Assembly (NCBI GenBank): GCA_035524795.1
Contig: DATKOF010000012.1
Span: forward strand, 224,813 to 288,812
Reading direction: 5' to 3'
Length of the DNA stretch: 64,000 nt
Source of the DNA: DATKOF01 sp035524795
Lineage (GTDB): Bacteria; Pseudomonadota; Gammaproteobacteria; Burkholderiales; SG8-41
Under the pieces are notes generated by a model, which was not told where the DNA came from, did no database searches, and saw only the letters and a list, made by a program, of their open reading frames with translations. Shown here piece after piece: positions 33,591-42,425 of this stretch. How positions within the stretch are numbered: the first letter of the stretch is position 1; each line of letters opens with the position of its first letter. Both the position numbers and the translations under genes were made by a program.

Positions 33591-35930
33591 ATGACGGATA
33601 AATCTTTTACCCACAATCTCGGTTTCCCGCGCATTGGCCAGCGGCGCGAATTGAAGAAGGCGCTGGAAAGCTACTGGGCCGACGAGAGCAGCGAGGCCGA
33701 CCTGCTGGCGACGGCGAAGGCCATTCGCGGCGAAAACTGGCGGTTGCAGAAATCCGCCGGCATCGAGCTGATTCCGTCGAACGATTTCAGTCTGTACGAC
33801 CAGGTGCTGGACACCTGTGCGCTGGTGGGGGCGGTTCCCGAGCGGTTCGACTGGCGCGGCGGCCGCGTCGATGTGCGCACTTATTTTGCGATGGCGCGCG
33901 GCGTACGCCCGGTGCAGGAGCACCAGGATCACGTCCATTGCGGACAGCCGGCGACGGCGCTGGAAATGACGAAGTGGTTCGACACCAATTATCACTATCT
34001 GGTGCCGGAACTGCGACCGGAGCAGTCTTTCAGCTGCGCCTCCAGCAAACCGCTCGACGAATATCGGGAAGCCAGGGCGCTGGGCATTGAAACCATGCCG
34101 GTGCTGCTGGGGCCGGTTTCGTTTTTATTGCTGGGGAAGGCGGATAACCGCAGCGGAAATTTCGACCGTCTGTCATTGTTACCTGCGCTGTTGCCGGTTT
34201 ACGCCGGCGTGCTGGAGCAGCTCGGCGCGCTGGGCGCGCGCTGGGTGCAGTTCGACGAACCGGTGCTATCGCTCGATTTGAGCGACGCGCAGCATACGGC
34301 GCTGCGATCGGCCTATGCGCGGCTGTGCGCTGCGGCGCCCGCGCTGAAGCTGATGCTGGCGACCTATTTCGGCGATCTGCGCGACAACCTGCCGGTGGCG
34401 CTGGAATTGCCGGTGGACGCGATCCACGTTGACATGGTGCGCGCGCCGCACGAACTCGATCGCATCCTGCAGACGCTGCCGGCGACCATGCAGTTGTCGC
34501 TGGGGGTGGTGGACGGGCGCAATATCTGGAAAAACGATTTTGCCGGATCGTTGCAACTGCTCCAGTCCGCGCGGCGGAAACTGGGCGCGGAACGTCTGAT
34601 GATCGCGCCGTCGTGTTCATTGCTGCATGTTCCATTGAGCCTCAAACACGAATCCAAGCTCGACGCCGAACTCAAGGAGTGGCTGGCGTTCGCCGAGGAA
34701 AAACTTGCCGAAGTCGCAGCGCTGGCGCGCCAGCTTGAGCAGGACGGGGAAACCGCGGAGGTGAGCGAAAACTGCGCCGCGATCACGCGCCGCCGGAACA
34801 GCGCCCGTGTGCACAGTCCGGCGGTCAAGCAGCGCTGCGACGCGGTCACCGTGCAGGAATTGCGGCGGCAGCATGGATTCGATGTCCGGCGGAAAAAGCA
34901 GCATGCGCGGTTCAAACTGCCGCCATTGCCCACCACCACCATCGGTTCGTTTCCGCAGACGAAGGAAATACGTTCTGCGCGTGCGCGCTGGAAAAAAGGC
35001 GAAATATCGACCGCCGATTACGAGCGATTTCTCGAACGGCAAACCGGCGAGTGCGTGCGCTGGCAGGAGCAGGCGGGGCTCGACGTGCTGGTGCACGGCG
35101 AGTTCGAACGCAACGACATGGTCGAGTATTTCGGCGAACAGCTGGCGGGATTTGCGTTCACCGAAAACGGCTGGGTGCAGAGCTACGGCTCGCGTTGCGT
35201 GAAGCCGCCGATCATTTACGGCGACGTGTCGCGCCCCGCGCCGATGACGGTGCGCTGGGCGAAGTTCGCGCAGTCCCTGACTGACAGGCCGATGAAGGGG
35301 ATGCTGACCGGTCCGATCACCATTCTGCAGTGGAGTTTCGTGCGCGACGATCAGCCGCGCAGTGAAACCGCGAAACAGATCGCGCTGGCGATCCGCGACG
35401 AAGTCCGCGATCTCGAGGCCGCCGGAATCGGCATCATCCAGATCGACGAGCCGGCGTTGCGCGAAGGCCTGCCGCTGCGGCGCGCCGACTGGCCGGCGTA
35501 CCTGAAATGGGCGGTGGACGCGTTTCGCCTGTCCGCGTCCGGCGTCGGCGACGAAACGCAGATCCACACCCATATGTGCTATTCCGAGTTCAACGACATC
35601 ATGGAGCCGATCGCTGCGCTCGACGCCGACGTGATTTCGATCGAAACCTCGCGCTCCAACATGGAGCTGTTGCGCGCGTTCGTGGACTTTCATTATCCGA
35701 ACGAAATCGGCCCCGGCATCTGGGACATCCATTCTCCGCGTGTTCCTTCGACCGAAGAGATGCGGCAATTGATCGTGGCGGCCACGCGGGTCATTCCGCC
35801 CGAACGGCTGTGGATCAATCCGGACTGCGGATTGAAAACGCGGCGCTGGGAAGAGGTAGAGCCCGCGCTTCGAAACATGGCTGCGGCCGCTGAAGCCGTT
35901 CGCACTTCAGCTGCGGCACTATTTGATTAA
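33591..35930 (+). CDS. metE: Cobalamin-independent methionine synthase
   Basis: Transfers a methyl group from 5-methyltetrahydropteroyl-glutamate to homocysteine without B12; 779 residues, normal MetE length. The N-terminal barrel begins HNLGFPRIGQRRELKKALES. The C-terminal catalytic barrel has zinc ligands H661 and C663 in HTHMCYSEFND and C746 in NPDCGLKTR, plus LPTTTIGSFPQTKEIR and IDEPALREGLPLR. A B12 riboswitch upstream explains its control: the enzyme is needed when cobalamin is lacking. MetH is not in the window. Confidence 0.98.
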   Translation: MTDKSFTHNLGFPRIGQRRELKKALESYWADESSEADLLATAKAIRGENWRLQKSAGIELIPSNDFSLYDQVLDTCALVGAVPERFDWRGGRVDVRTYFAMARGVRPVQEHQDHVHCGQPATALEMTKWFDTNYHYLVPELRPEQSFSCASSKPLDEYREARALGIETMPVLLGPVSFLLLGKADNRSGNFDRLSLLPALLPVYAGVLEQLGALGARWVQFDEPVLSLDLSDAQHTALRSAYARLCAAAPALKLMLATYFGDLRDNLPVALELPVDAIHVDMVRAPHELDRILQTLPATMQLSLGVVDGRNIWKNDFAGSLQLLQSARRKLGAERLMIAPSCSLLHVPLSLKHESKLDAELKEWLAFAEEKLAEVAALARQLEQDGETAEVSENCAAITRRRNSARVHSPAVKQRCDAVTVQELRRQHGFDVRRKKQHARFKLPPLPTTTIGSFPQTKEIRSARARWKKGEISTADYERFLERQTGECVRWQEQAGLDVLVHGEFERNDMVEYFGEQLAGFAFTENGWVQSYGSRCVKPPIIYGDVSRPAPMTVRWAKFAQSLTDRPMKGMLTGPITILQWSFVRDDQPRSETAKQIALAIRDEVRDLEAAGIGIIQIDEPALREGLPLRRADWPAYLKWAVDAFRLSASGVGDETQIHTHMCYSEFNDIMEPIAALDADVISIETSRSNMELLRAFVDFHYPNEIGPGIWDIHSPRVPSTEEMRQLIVAATRVIPPERLWINPDCGLKTRRWEEVEPALRNMAAAAEAVRTSAAALFD

Positions 35931-35937
35931 TCGAGGG

Positions 35938-37944
35938 ATGAAGACCATGTTTTATTGCAGGACCGTCATCAACAAGTGCATCGGTCCGGCCCTGTCCGGA
36001 TTGGCAATCATGATGCCCGTCGTTTCGTCAGGGCAGATCGTGAGTTCGACGGCGCCTGAAGTCGTCGTCACCGCGACGCGTTTCGACGAATCGCCGCAGA
36101 CGCAGCCGGTCGGCGTCGCCGTGATCACCGCGGACGACATCCGCAACAGCACCGCGGCGACGGTGCCGGAACTGCTCGAGCATATCGCCGGCATCCAGGT
36201 GCGCGACAGCAGCGGTTCCCCGAACTGGCAGGTTGACATGCGCGGTTTCGGCGTCTTCGGTGACCAGAACACGCTGGTACTGCTTGACGGCCAGCGCATC
36301 AGCGAAAACGAGCAGGCCAGCGTCAATTGGGAGTCGATCCCGCTGTCCTCGATCGAACGCATCGAGATCATGCGCGGCGGCGGCGCGGTGTTGTACGGCG
36401 GCGGCGCGACCGGCGGCACCATCAATATCATCACCAGAACGCCGCAGCGCGATCGTCTCGGCGGCTATGCCGGGATTGAGGCCGGCAGCTACGACACCCA
36501 GAACTACACCGCGGGCATCAATCTCGCCGGATCGGAGACGGGCCTCGTCGTCAATGCGCGCCACCTCGAAACCGACAATTACCGCGACGGCAATCAACTG
36601 CGCGACCAGAACGCGCAGGCCGACCTGCAGTGGCAAGACGGACGCAACCGGCTGTACGCGAAATTCGGCGGCGACGCGCAGGACCTCCAGTTGCCGGGCG
36701 CGCTGACCGAAGCGCAAATCGAAGCCGACCGGCGGCAGGTCGCGACGCCCGGCGATTTCAGCCGCATGTCCGACGGGCACGTCAACCTGGGCGGCGAGTT
36801 CGGGCTCGGCGACGCTCAATTTGCGCTCAACCTGCAATACCGCGGCAAGACCGTGCATTCGGCGTTTTTCGTCGCGACGCCGTTCCGCGACGATGTCGAT
36901 ACCCAGGTCGATGTCTGGAGCGCGACGCCGCGACTGCGCGTGCCGTTCACGCTCGGCGGTGTTGCCAGCACGCTGATCACCGGGATCGACTGGGATCAGT
37001 GGAAATACGATTCGACCACGGCCTTTGGAGCGTTCGTGGCCGGACACCCGCTTTCCGACCAGCGCAATCGGGCGTGGTACGTGCAGGACACCTCTGAACT
37101 GACGGCGCGCACCACGCTGTCGCTCGGCGTCCGCCTGCATCGCGTCACCTATGACGTATCGGACGACGTGAACGTCACCGAGGATTCCCGCGATCGCGAC
37201 TTGCGCGCCTTCGAAGTCGCGCTGCGGCAGCGTCTCGGTGAATCGCTGTCGCTGTACGGAAAGTTCGGCAACAGCTTCCGGGTGCCGAACGTAAACGACA
37301 ACTACAACCTGTTTACGGCGACGATCACGATGCTTGAACCGCAGACTTCGCACGACCGTGAACTCGGAATCGAATACCAGACGGCCGCAACGCACTACCG
37401 CGCCGCGCTCTATGAAATGGACATCAACCACGAAATCCACCTCGATCCGATCGCATTCAACAACGTCAACCTGCCGCCGACGCGCCGTTACGGACTGGAA
37501 CTCGAAGGCAAGTGGAGCTTCACGGACGCCATCAGCGCGTTCGCCAATTACACCTATGCGGTCGCGAAATTCCGCGAAGGAGCGTTCGGCGGCATCGATG
37601 TCAGCGACAAGGATGTGCCGCTGGTTCCGCGCAGTTCAGCGAACGTCGGTGCGACGTGGCAATCCGCGCCGGGCGCGCGGCTTGACGCCGTGGTCCGTTA
37701 TGTCGGAGAGCAGATCTACGACGGTGATGAAACCAACACCTTCGGCAGGAAAATGCCGGCTTACACCGTGGCCGACCTGAAGCTGAGCAAGCAGATCGCC
37801 GGCTGGCTGCTGAGCGCCGGCGTCGAAAATATTTTCGACGAGAAGTATTTCAGTTACGGCGTTTATACCGGATTCCCGACCTTCAGCGCGTACCCGGAAC
37901 CGGGGCGCAGCTGGTTTGCCTCCGTGCAATATACACTCAAGTAG
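35938..37944 (+). CDS. TonB-dependent outer-membrane receptor, probably cobalamin/corrinoid
   Basis: Outer-membrane active importer of about 668 residues. A signal peptide (about 1-32) precedes the TonB box EVVVTATRFDE. The plug domain (VGVAVITADDIRNSTAATVP...VDMRGFGVFGDQNTLVLLDGQRI...IERIEIMRGGGAVLYGGGATGGTINIIT) and a 22-strand-type barrel follow, ending RSWFASVQYTLK. The start is ATG 35938 or 35947; the GAGGG at 35933-35937 is better spaced for the latter. It starts 7 bp after metE and lies behind the same B12 riboswitch, so BtuB-like corrinoid uptake is the likeliest role; the substrate is inferred. Confidence 0.85.
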   Translation: MKTMFYCRTVINKCIGPALSGLAIMMPVVSSGQIVSSTAPEVVVTATRFDESPQTQPVGVAVITADDIRNSTAATVPELLEHIAGIQVRDSSGSPNWQVDMRGFGVFGDQNTLVLLDGQRISENEQASVNWESIPLSSIERIEIMRGGGAVLYGGGATGGTINIITRTPQRDRLGGYAGIEAGSYDTQNYTAGINLAGSETGLVVNARHLETDNYRDGNQLRDQNAQADLQWQDGRNRLYAKFGGDAQDLQLPGALTEAQIEADRRQVATPGDFSRMSDGHVNLGGEFGLGDAQFALNLQYRGKTVHSAFFVATPFRDDVDTQVDVWSATPRLRVPFTLGGVASTLITGIDWDQWKYDSTTAFGAFVAGHPLSDQRNRAWYVQDTSELTARTTLSLGVRLHRVTYDVSDDVNVTEDSRDRDLRAFEVALRQRLGESLSLYGKFGNSFRVPNVNDNYNLFTATITMLEPQTSHDRELGIEYQTAATHYRAALYEMDINHEIHLDPIAFNNVNLPPTRRYGLELEGKWSFTDAISAFANYTYAVAKFREGAFGGIDVSDKDVPLVPRSSANVGATWQSAPGARLDAVVRYVGEQIYDGDETNTFGRKMPAYTVADLKLSKQIAGWLLSAGVENIFDEKYFSYGVYTGFPTFSAYPEPGRSWFASVQYTLK

Positions 37945-37964
37945 ACTCCGGCCGATGCAATGCG

Positions 37965-37993
37965 ACGGCGCGCCCCGCGGGGCGCGCCGTTTT
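37965..37993 (+). terminator. Rho-independent terminator after the metE operon
   Basis: An 11-bp perfect G/C-rich stem (ACGGCGCGCCC/GGGCGCGCCGT, 37965-37975 with 37980-37990) with a 4-nt loop is followed by TTTC. It lies 20 bp past the receptor stop and separates this operon from msbA. Confidence 0.85.
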
Positions 37994-38025
37994 CATTTGG
38001 ATGAGCCTCTGATATTGTGGCGCCC

Positions 38026-39777
38026 ATGCCGGCGCTGACCAGTTCCAGACTCTATTGGAGGTTGCTGCATTACGTCGCGCCGTACTGGCGCATCTTCGCG
38101 CTGTCCATTTTCGCCATCGCGGTGGTCGGAATTTCGGAAGCGGTGCTGCCGGCGCTGATGAAGCCGCTGCTCGACGGCACTTTCGTCAACAAGGACCAGA
38201 CGCTGATTCACTGGATGCCGGCGATCATCATCGCGATCGTGCTGGTGCGCGGCGCTGCCGATTACACCGCGGCCTACTCGATCGGCTGGATCAGCAACCG
38301 GCTGGTGCTGGATCTGCGCGCTGCGATGTTCGGGCGGCTGCTCGACCTGCCGACCGCCTACTACGACGATCATCTGACCGGTAATCTGATCTCCAAGTTC
38401 ACCTACGACGTGCTGCAGGTCACCGCCGCCGCGACCAATGTGCTGGCCGTGCTGTTCAAGGATCTGGTGACGATCATCGGCTTGCTGGCGTGGCTGTTCT
38501 GGCTCGACTGGAAGCTGACCCTGCTTGCGCTGGTGATGGCGCCACCGATCGTCGGCGTGGTGCGCATGATCAGCATCCGGTTGCGCAACAGCAGCCGCGC
38601 GGTGCAGCAGGCGATGGGCGACGTCAATCAGGTGCTCGAGGAAACGATCGATGGCCACAAGGTGGTCAAGCTGTTCGGCGGCCGCGACTACGAGGCTGCG
38701 CGCTTCGCCGCGCAGTCCGATCGCGTGCGCCGGTTCACGATGAAGCAGACGTCCGCCGCCGCCGCCAGCGTGCCGATCGTGCAATTGCTCGCCGGCGTCG
38801 CGCTGGCGGCGATCGTCTATTTTGCGACCGGCCGCCCGCTCGCCGGCGCAATGACGGTCGGCGGCTTTGTCTCGTTCATCGCTGCGATGCTGATGCTGAC
38901 TTCGCCGCTGAAGCGCGTGACCGGCGTCAACGAGCCGCTGCAGCGCGGGCTGGCGGCGGCGGAAAGCATATTCGAGGTGGTCGACCAGCAGACCGAACCC
39001 GACACCGGAACCATGGCGATCGCGCGCGCGCGCGGCGAAATCCGGTTTGACGATGTCAGCTTCCACTATGGCGATCCGCAGCGGCTGGCGCTCGATGCGA
39101 TAACGCTGACCATCGCGCCCGGCGAAACGGTCGCGCTGGTCGGCGTCAGCGGCGGCGGCAAAACCACTTTCGCCAATCTGGTGCCGCGCTTCTATCACCC
39201 GACCGCCGGGCGCATTCTGCTCGACGGCAACGATCTTGAAAGACTGACGCTGGCGTCGCTGCGCGCCAACATCGCGCTGGTCAGTCAGGACGTGGTGCTG
39301 TTCAACGACACCGTTGCCGCCAATATCGCGTACGGCGCGATGCGCGACATCGCAGAGGCCGACATCGTCAAGGCGGCGGAGGCGGCGCACGCGATGGAAT
39401 TCATCCGGCGCATGCCGGAGGGGCTGCGCACGCTGGTCGGCGAAAACGGCGTCAAGCTGTCGGGCGGGCAGCGGCAGCGCATCGCGATCGCGCGCGCGTT
39501 GCTGAAGAACGCGCCGGTGCTGATCCTCGACGAGGCGACCTCGGCGCTCGACTCGGAATCGGAGCGCCACGTGCAGGCCGCGCTCGAAGCGCTGATGCGG
39601 GGGCGCACCACGATCGTGATCGCACACCGGCTGTCGACGATCGAAAAAGCCGATCGCATCGTCGTGCTCGACCGCGGGCGCATCGCCGAGACCGGCAGTC
39701 ATCGCGAGCTGCTGGCGCGCGACGGAATCTACGCGCGGCTCTACCGCATCCAGTTCGCGGAGCCTGCCGAAACCTAG
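38026..39777 (+). CDS. msbA: Lipid A export ATP-binding/permease protein MsbA
   Basis: Homodimeric ABC exporter that flips lipid A-core across the inner membrane; about 583 residues. The six-helix membrane domain spans about 20-320 and the nucleotide-binding domain 335-583: Walker A GVSGGGKTT, Q-loop LVSQDVVLF, signature LSGGQRQR, Walker B VLILDEATSALD, and the H-loop IAHRLS. ATG 38026 is preferred over a GTG at 38017; neither has a clear ribosome site. Its position beside LPS-core transferases fits the role. Confidence 0.93.
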   Translation: MPALTSSRLYWRLLHYVAPYWRIFALSIFAIAVVGISEAVLPALMKPLLDGTFVNKDQTLIHWMPAIIIAIVLVRGAADYTAAYSIGWISNRLVLDLRAAMFGRLLDLPTAYYDDHLTGNLISKFTYDVLQVTAAATNVLAVLFKDLVTIIGLLAWLFWLDWKLTLLALVMAPPIVGVVRMISIRLRNSSRAVQQAMGDVNQVLEETIDGHKVVKLFGGRDYEAARFAAQSDRVRRFTMKQTSAAAASVPIVQLLAGVALAAIVYFATGRPLAGAMTVGGFVSFIAAMLMLTSPLKRVTGVNEPLQRGLAAAESIFEVVDQQTEPDTGTMAIARARGEIRFDDVSFHYGDPQRLALDAITLTIAPGETVALVGVSGGGKTTFANLVPRFYHPTAGRILLDGNDLERLTLASLRANIALVSQDVVLFNDTVAANIAYGAMRDIAEADIVKAAEAAHAMEFIRRMPEGLRTLVGENGVKLSGGQRQRIAIARALLKNAPVLILDEATSALDSESERHVQAALEALMRGRTTIVIAHRLSTIEKADRIVVLDRGRIAETGSHRELLARDGIYARLYRIQFAEPAET

Positions 39778-39796
39778 CGCAGGCAGCGCGGCCGCA

Positions 39797-40876
39797 TCAC
39801 ACCGCAGCCGTCAACGACTGTTCCAGCGCATCGATCACGCGGCGCGCCGGCAGGTTCGTCAGGCAGTCGGAGGCGCTGTCGATGCGGCGATCGCAGCCCT
39901 CGAGCAGACAGGGCGTGCATGGCGCAGTGCCTTGCACGATGCGCACGTTGCCGCGCCGCTGGCTGCCGATGCGCCGCCACGGATTGACGAGGTCGCGCTG
40001 CCCGCGCGGCCACGGCCCCCATTTGAGCGGGTCGCCGGGTCCGAACAACGCGATGGTCGGCACGCCCGACGCTGCGGCCAGGTGGGTGGTCACGGTATCG
40101 GGGCCGATATAAATGGCGGCGCCGGCGATCACCGCGGCCGTCGCCGGCAGCGCCAGCGCGCCGGCAAGATTGGCGGCGCCGGTTCTGGCGGCGAGCGCCG
40201 CGCAACAGGCGCGCTCTTCGGCATCGCCGCTGCCGGTGATTACGACCCGCAGTCCGCGCTGCCTCAGCCGGTGCGCGACTTCGCTCCAGCCCGCATCGTG
40301 CCATTGCTTGTAGCGGAATTTGGGAAACGGGTGCAGCACCGCATACTTCGAGCCGATCCCGAACTGCGCCAATGCAATACGCGCCGCTTGCCGGTCCGCG
40401 GCGCGCGGCTCGGCCACGACCTCGGTCAGCGGCGTAACGCCGAGCGCCTCGACCGTGCGCAGATGCATGATGACGGTGTGCGTGCCGCGGTTGTCGAAGG
40501 GCACCCACTTTCCGAGCAGCCATTTTTTCCACGTGTGTTTGGCGGTATCGATGACCAGACCGGCGCAGCGGCGGCCGGCCAGCCATGCGTAAAGCGTCGA
40601 GCGGTCGCCGGGCACCAGCGACAGCGCAAGGTCGTAGCGGCGGAACAATTGCACCGCCAGCGCGAGATGCGCGCCGATGGCCGGACGCTCGGCGATCGTG
40701 ATCACGCGCCTGATATCGGGATTGCCGGCAAGCACAGCTTCCGTTCCGGCGAACACCAGCGCGTCGATCGCGCACTGCGGGAACGCGTGTCTCAGCGAGC
40801 GCATGACCGGCGTCGCCAGCAGCACATCGCCGAGCCGGCGCGGCACCACGACCAGCGCGCTGCGCGGCGCCTTCAT
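39797..40876 (-). CDS. Glycosyltransferase family 9 (heptosyltransferase-like)
   Basis: A 359-residue GT-B enzyme of the ADP-heptose:LPS heptosyltransferase family. The N-domain opens VVVPRRLGDVLLATPVMRSL, the family's GD-LL motif. The C-domain has YAVLHPFPKFRYKQWHDAGW and the donor-site stretch YIGPDTVTTHLAAASGVPTIALFGP. A cysteine-containing tail (APCTPCLLEGC) follows, common in this family. Its start overlaps the previous gene's stop (ATGA). It is the last gene of the minus-strand polysaccharide chain. It probably adds a core heptose or related sugar; the exact acceptor is unknown. Confidence 0.88.
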   Translation of the reverse strand: MKAPRSALVVVPRRLGDVLLATPVMRSLRHAFPQCAIDALVFAGTEAVLAGNPDIRRVITIAERPAIGAHLALAVQLFRRYDLALSLVPGDRSTLYAWLAGRRCAGLVIDTAKHTWKKWLLGKWVPFDNRGTHTVIMHLRTVEALGVTPLTEVVAEPRAADRQAARIALAQFGIGSKYAVLHPFPKFRYKQWHDAGWSEVAHRLRQRGLRVVITGSGDAEERACCAALAARTGAANLAGALALPATAAVIAGAAIYIGPDTVTTHLAAASGVPTIALFGPGDPLKWGPWPRGQRDLVNPWRRIGSQRRGNVRIVQGTAPCTPCLLEGCDRRIDSASDCLTNLPARRVIDALEQSLTAAV

Positions 40877-41682
40877 CGATAGCGGTCGAAGCCGAGCGGC
40901 GCGGCGATCCGGTTCGAGGCCAGCACCTGGCCGAGCCGTTGCCGGTTTTCCACCAGGCTGCTGCGGTCGTTTTCCGGATGCCAGAGGTGGAACAGCGGCG
41001 CCGCGAAGCGCGCGCTTTTATGCTTGACGCCGGCGTGCAGCAGCCGGATCACCAGGTCGGAGTCTTCAAGGCCCCATCCTGAATAGGATTCGTCGAGGCC
41101 GTTGACGCGCTCGAAATCGGCGCGCCACAGCGCGAGGTTGCAGGTCTTCACGCCGGCCCAGCGTTGCGGCGAAAGCTTGCGGTAGCCGGCGTCGGGCAGC
41201 GCGATCAGCGGCAGCAGCCGGTTGATGTCGCGGCGCGCCCAGGCCGCGAGCCAGTCACCGGCGGTCCACGCGTGAAGCGGCAGATGCTCGGCGATCACGC
41301 GTGCGGTGAAAGCGCGCGACAGCAGCACGCGGTTTCCGGCGACGAACCAGCCCGGCTCGGCGAGCACGCGGTGACGGGCGACGAAAGCGCGCGACGGTAT
41401 GCAGTCGCCGTCGGTAAACAGCAGGTAGTCGGCGGCAGTCGACGCGACCGCGCGATTGCGGATCGCGGCCGCGCGAAATCCCCGGTCCTCGTGCCATACG
41501 TGCTTCAGCGGAAACGGCGCGCGTTTCGCGTAATCAACGACCAGCCGGCGCGTGTCATCGGTCGAGCCGTCGTCGGCGACGATCAATTCGAAGTCGAGAC
41601 TGTTCTGCGCGAGGTAGCCGTCAAGCACCAGCGCCAGCGCATCGGGGCGGTTGTAGGTGGTGACGATGACCGCGGTTTTCAT
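40873..41682 (-). CDS. Glycosyltransferase family 2
   Basis: A 269-residue GT-A transferase. The start at ATG 41682 gives MKTAVIVTTYNRPDALALVL, the family opening. The nucleotide-binding DDGSTDD lies near residue 38, the DxD equivalent is in FTDGDCIPS, and a C-terminal galactosyltransferase-like region includes YSGWGLEDSDLVIRLLHAGV (the GWGxED motif). ATGA overlaps on both sides indicate coupling with neighbours. The open frame upstream of 41682 lies within the next gene and is discarded. Sugar specificity is unknown. Confidence 0.88.
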   Translation of the reverse strand: MKTAVIVTTYNRPDALALVLDGYLAQNSLDFELIVADDGSTDDTRRLVVDYAKRAPFPLKHVWHEDRGFRAAAIRNRAVASTAADYLLFTDGDCIPSRAFVARHRVLAEPGWFVAGNRVLLSRAFTARVIAEHLPLHAWTAGDWLAAWARRDINRLLPLIALPDAGYRKLSPQRWAGVKTCNLALWRADFERVNGLDESYSGWGLEDSDLVIRLLHAGVKHKSARFAAPLFHLWHPENDRSSLVENRQRLGQVLASNRIAAPLGFDRYR

Positions 41683-42425
41683 GATTGTTCCCGCAGCGCC
41701 AGTTTCAAATAGCGGTAATAAGCGCCCTCGGCGTTCGACACCGCGAGCATGAAGCCGGCGCGACCGTCGAGAAAGCCGAGGCGCAGAAAATAAGTGCGGA
41801 CGAAGGTCCACAATCCGTGTCCGACCGCGGTCGCCAGCGACGCGCGCCGGCCGCGCGCGGCCAGCATCGCGGCGCCGGCGCTGGAATAGGCGTTCATCTT
41901 GTCGAGCGCCTGTTCGAGGCTGCGGATCGCTTCGTGCAGCAGCGGCGCGCCCAACGTTCCCACCGCGCCATCGACCAGCAGCTTTTCGTGCACCAGGTCC
42001 GGCGAGAACCTTGCGGTTTTGCGCCTGAACAGGCGCGTCACGTAGTCCGGCCACCAGCCGGAATGGCGCATCCAGTGGCCGCAATAGCTTGACCGGCGCG
42101 GCATCCTGAACGCGGCGTGAGTGCCCGGCGCCTCCAGCGCCGCTTTGATTTCGGCGTGCAATTCGTCGTTCACCCATTCATCGGCGTCGAGCGCCAGCAC
42201 CCACTCGCCGGTTGCGAGCTCGAGCGCGCGGTTCTTCTGCGCACCGTAGCCCGGCCAGTCGCCGGCGATCGCGACTTTCGCGCCGTGGCTGCGCGCGATT
42301 TCAACGGTGGCATCGGTGCTGCCGGAGTCGAGCACGATGATCTCGTCGGCCCAGGCGACCGATTCCAGGCAGCGCGCGATGACCGGCGCTTCGTCCCGGG
42401 TGATGATGACGACTGACAGCTTCAT
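41679..42425 (-). CDS. WaaE/KdtX-like glycosyltransferase family 2
   Basis: A 248-residue GT2 of the LPS-core type (WaaE/KdtX). Features: LSVVIITRDEAPVIARCLES at the start, DEIIVLDSGSTDATVEIA, GYGAQKNRALELATGEWVL and the metal site LDADEWVN, then FRMPRRSSYCGHWMRHSGWWPD, characteristic of the WaaE group. A terminal hydrophobic stretch lies around 205-225. The start ATG 42425 overlaps the stop of the ligase gene. By family it would add a beta-linked glucose to an inner-core heptose. Confidence 0.87.
   Translation of the reverse strand: MKLSVVIITRDEAPVIARCLESVAWADEIIVLDSGSTDATVEIARSHGAKVAIAGDWPGYGAQKNRALELATGEWVLALDADEWVNDELHAEIKAALEAPGTHAAFRMPRRSSYCGHWMRHSGWWPDYVTRLFRRKTARFSPDLVHEKLLVDGAVGTLGAPLLHEAIRSLEQALDKMNAYSSAGAAMLAARGRRASLATAVGHGLWTFVRTYFLRLGFLDGRAGFMLAVSNAEGAYYRYLKLALREQS

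Noticed and set aside
33089..33601. 170-residue plus-strand frame in the metE leader
   Set aside because: Coincides with the cobalamin riboswitch; the residues reflect RNA structure, not protein.
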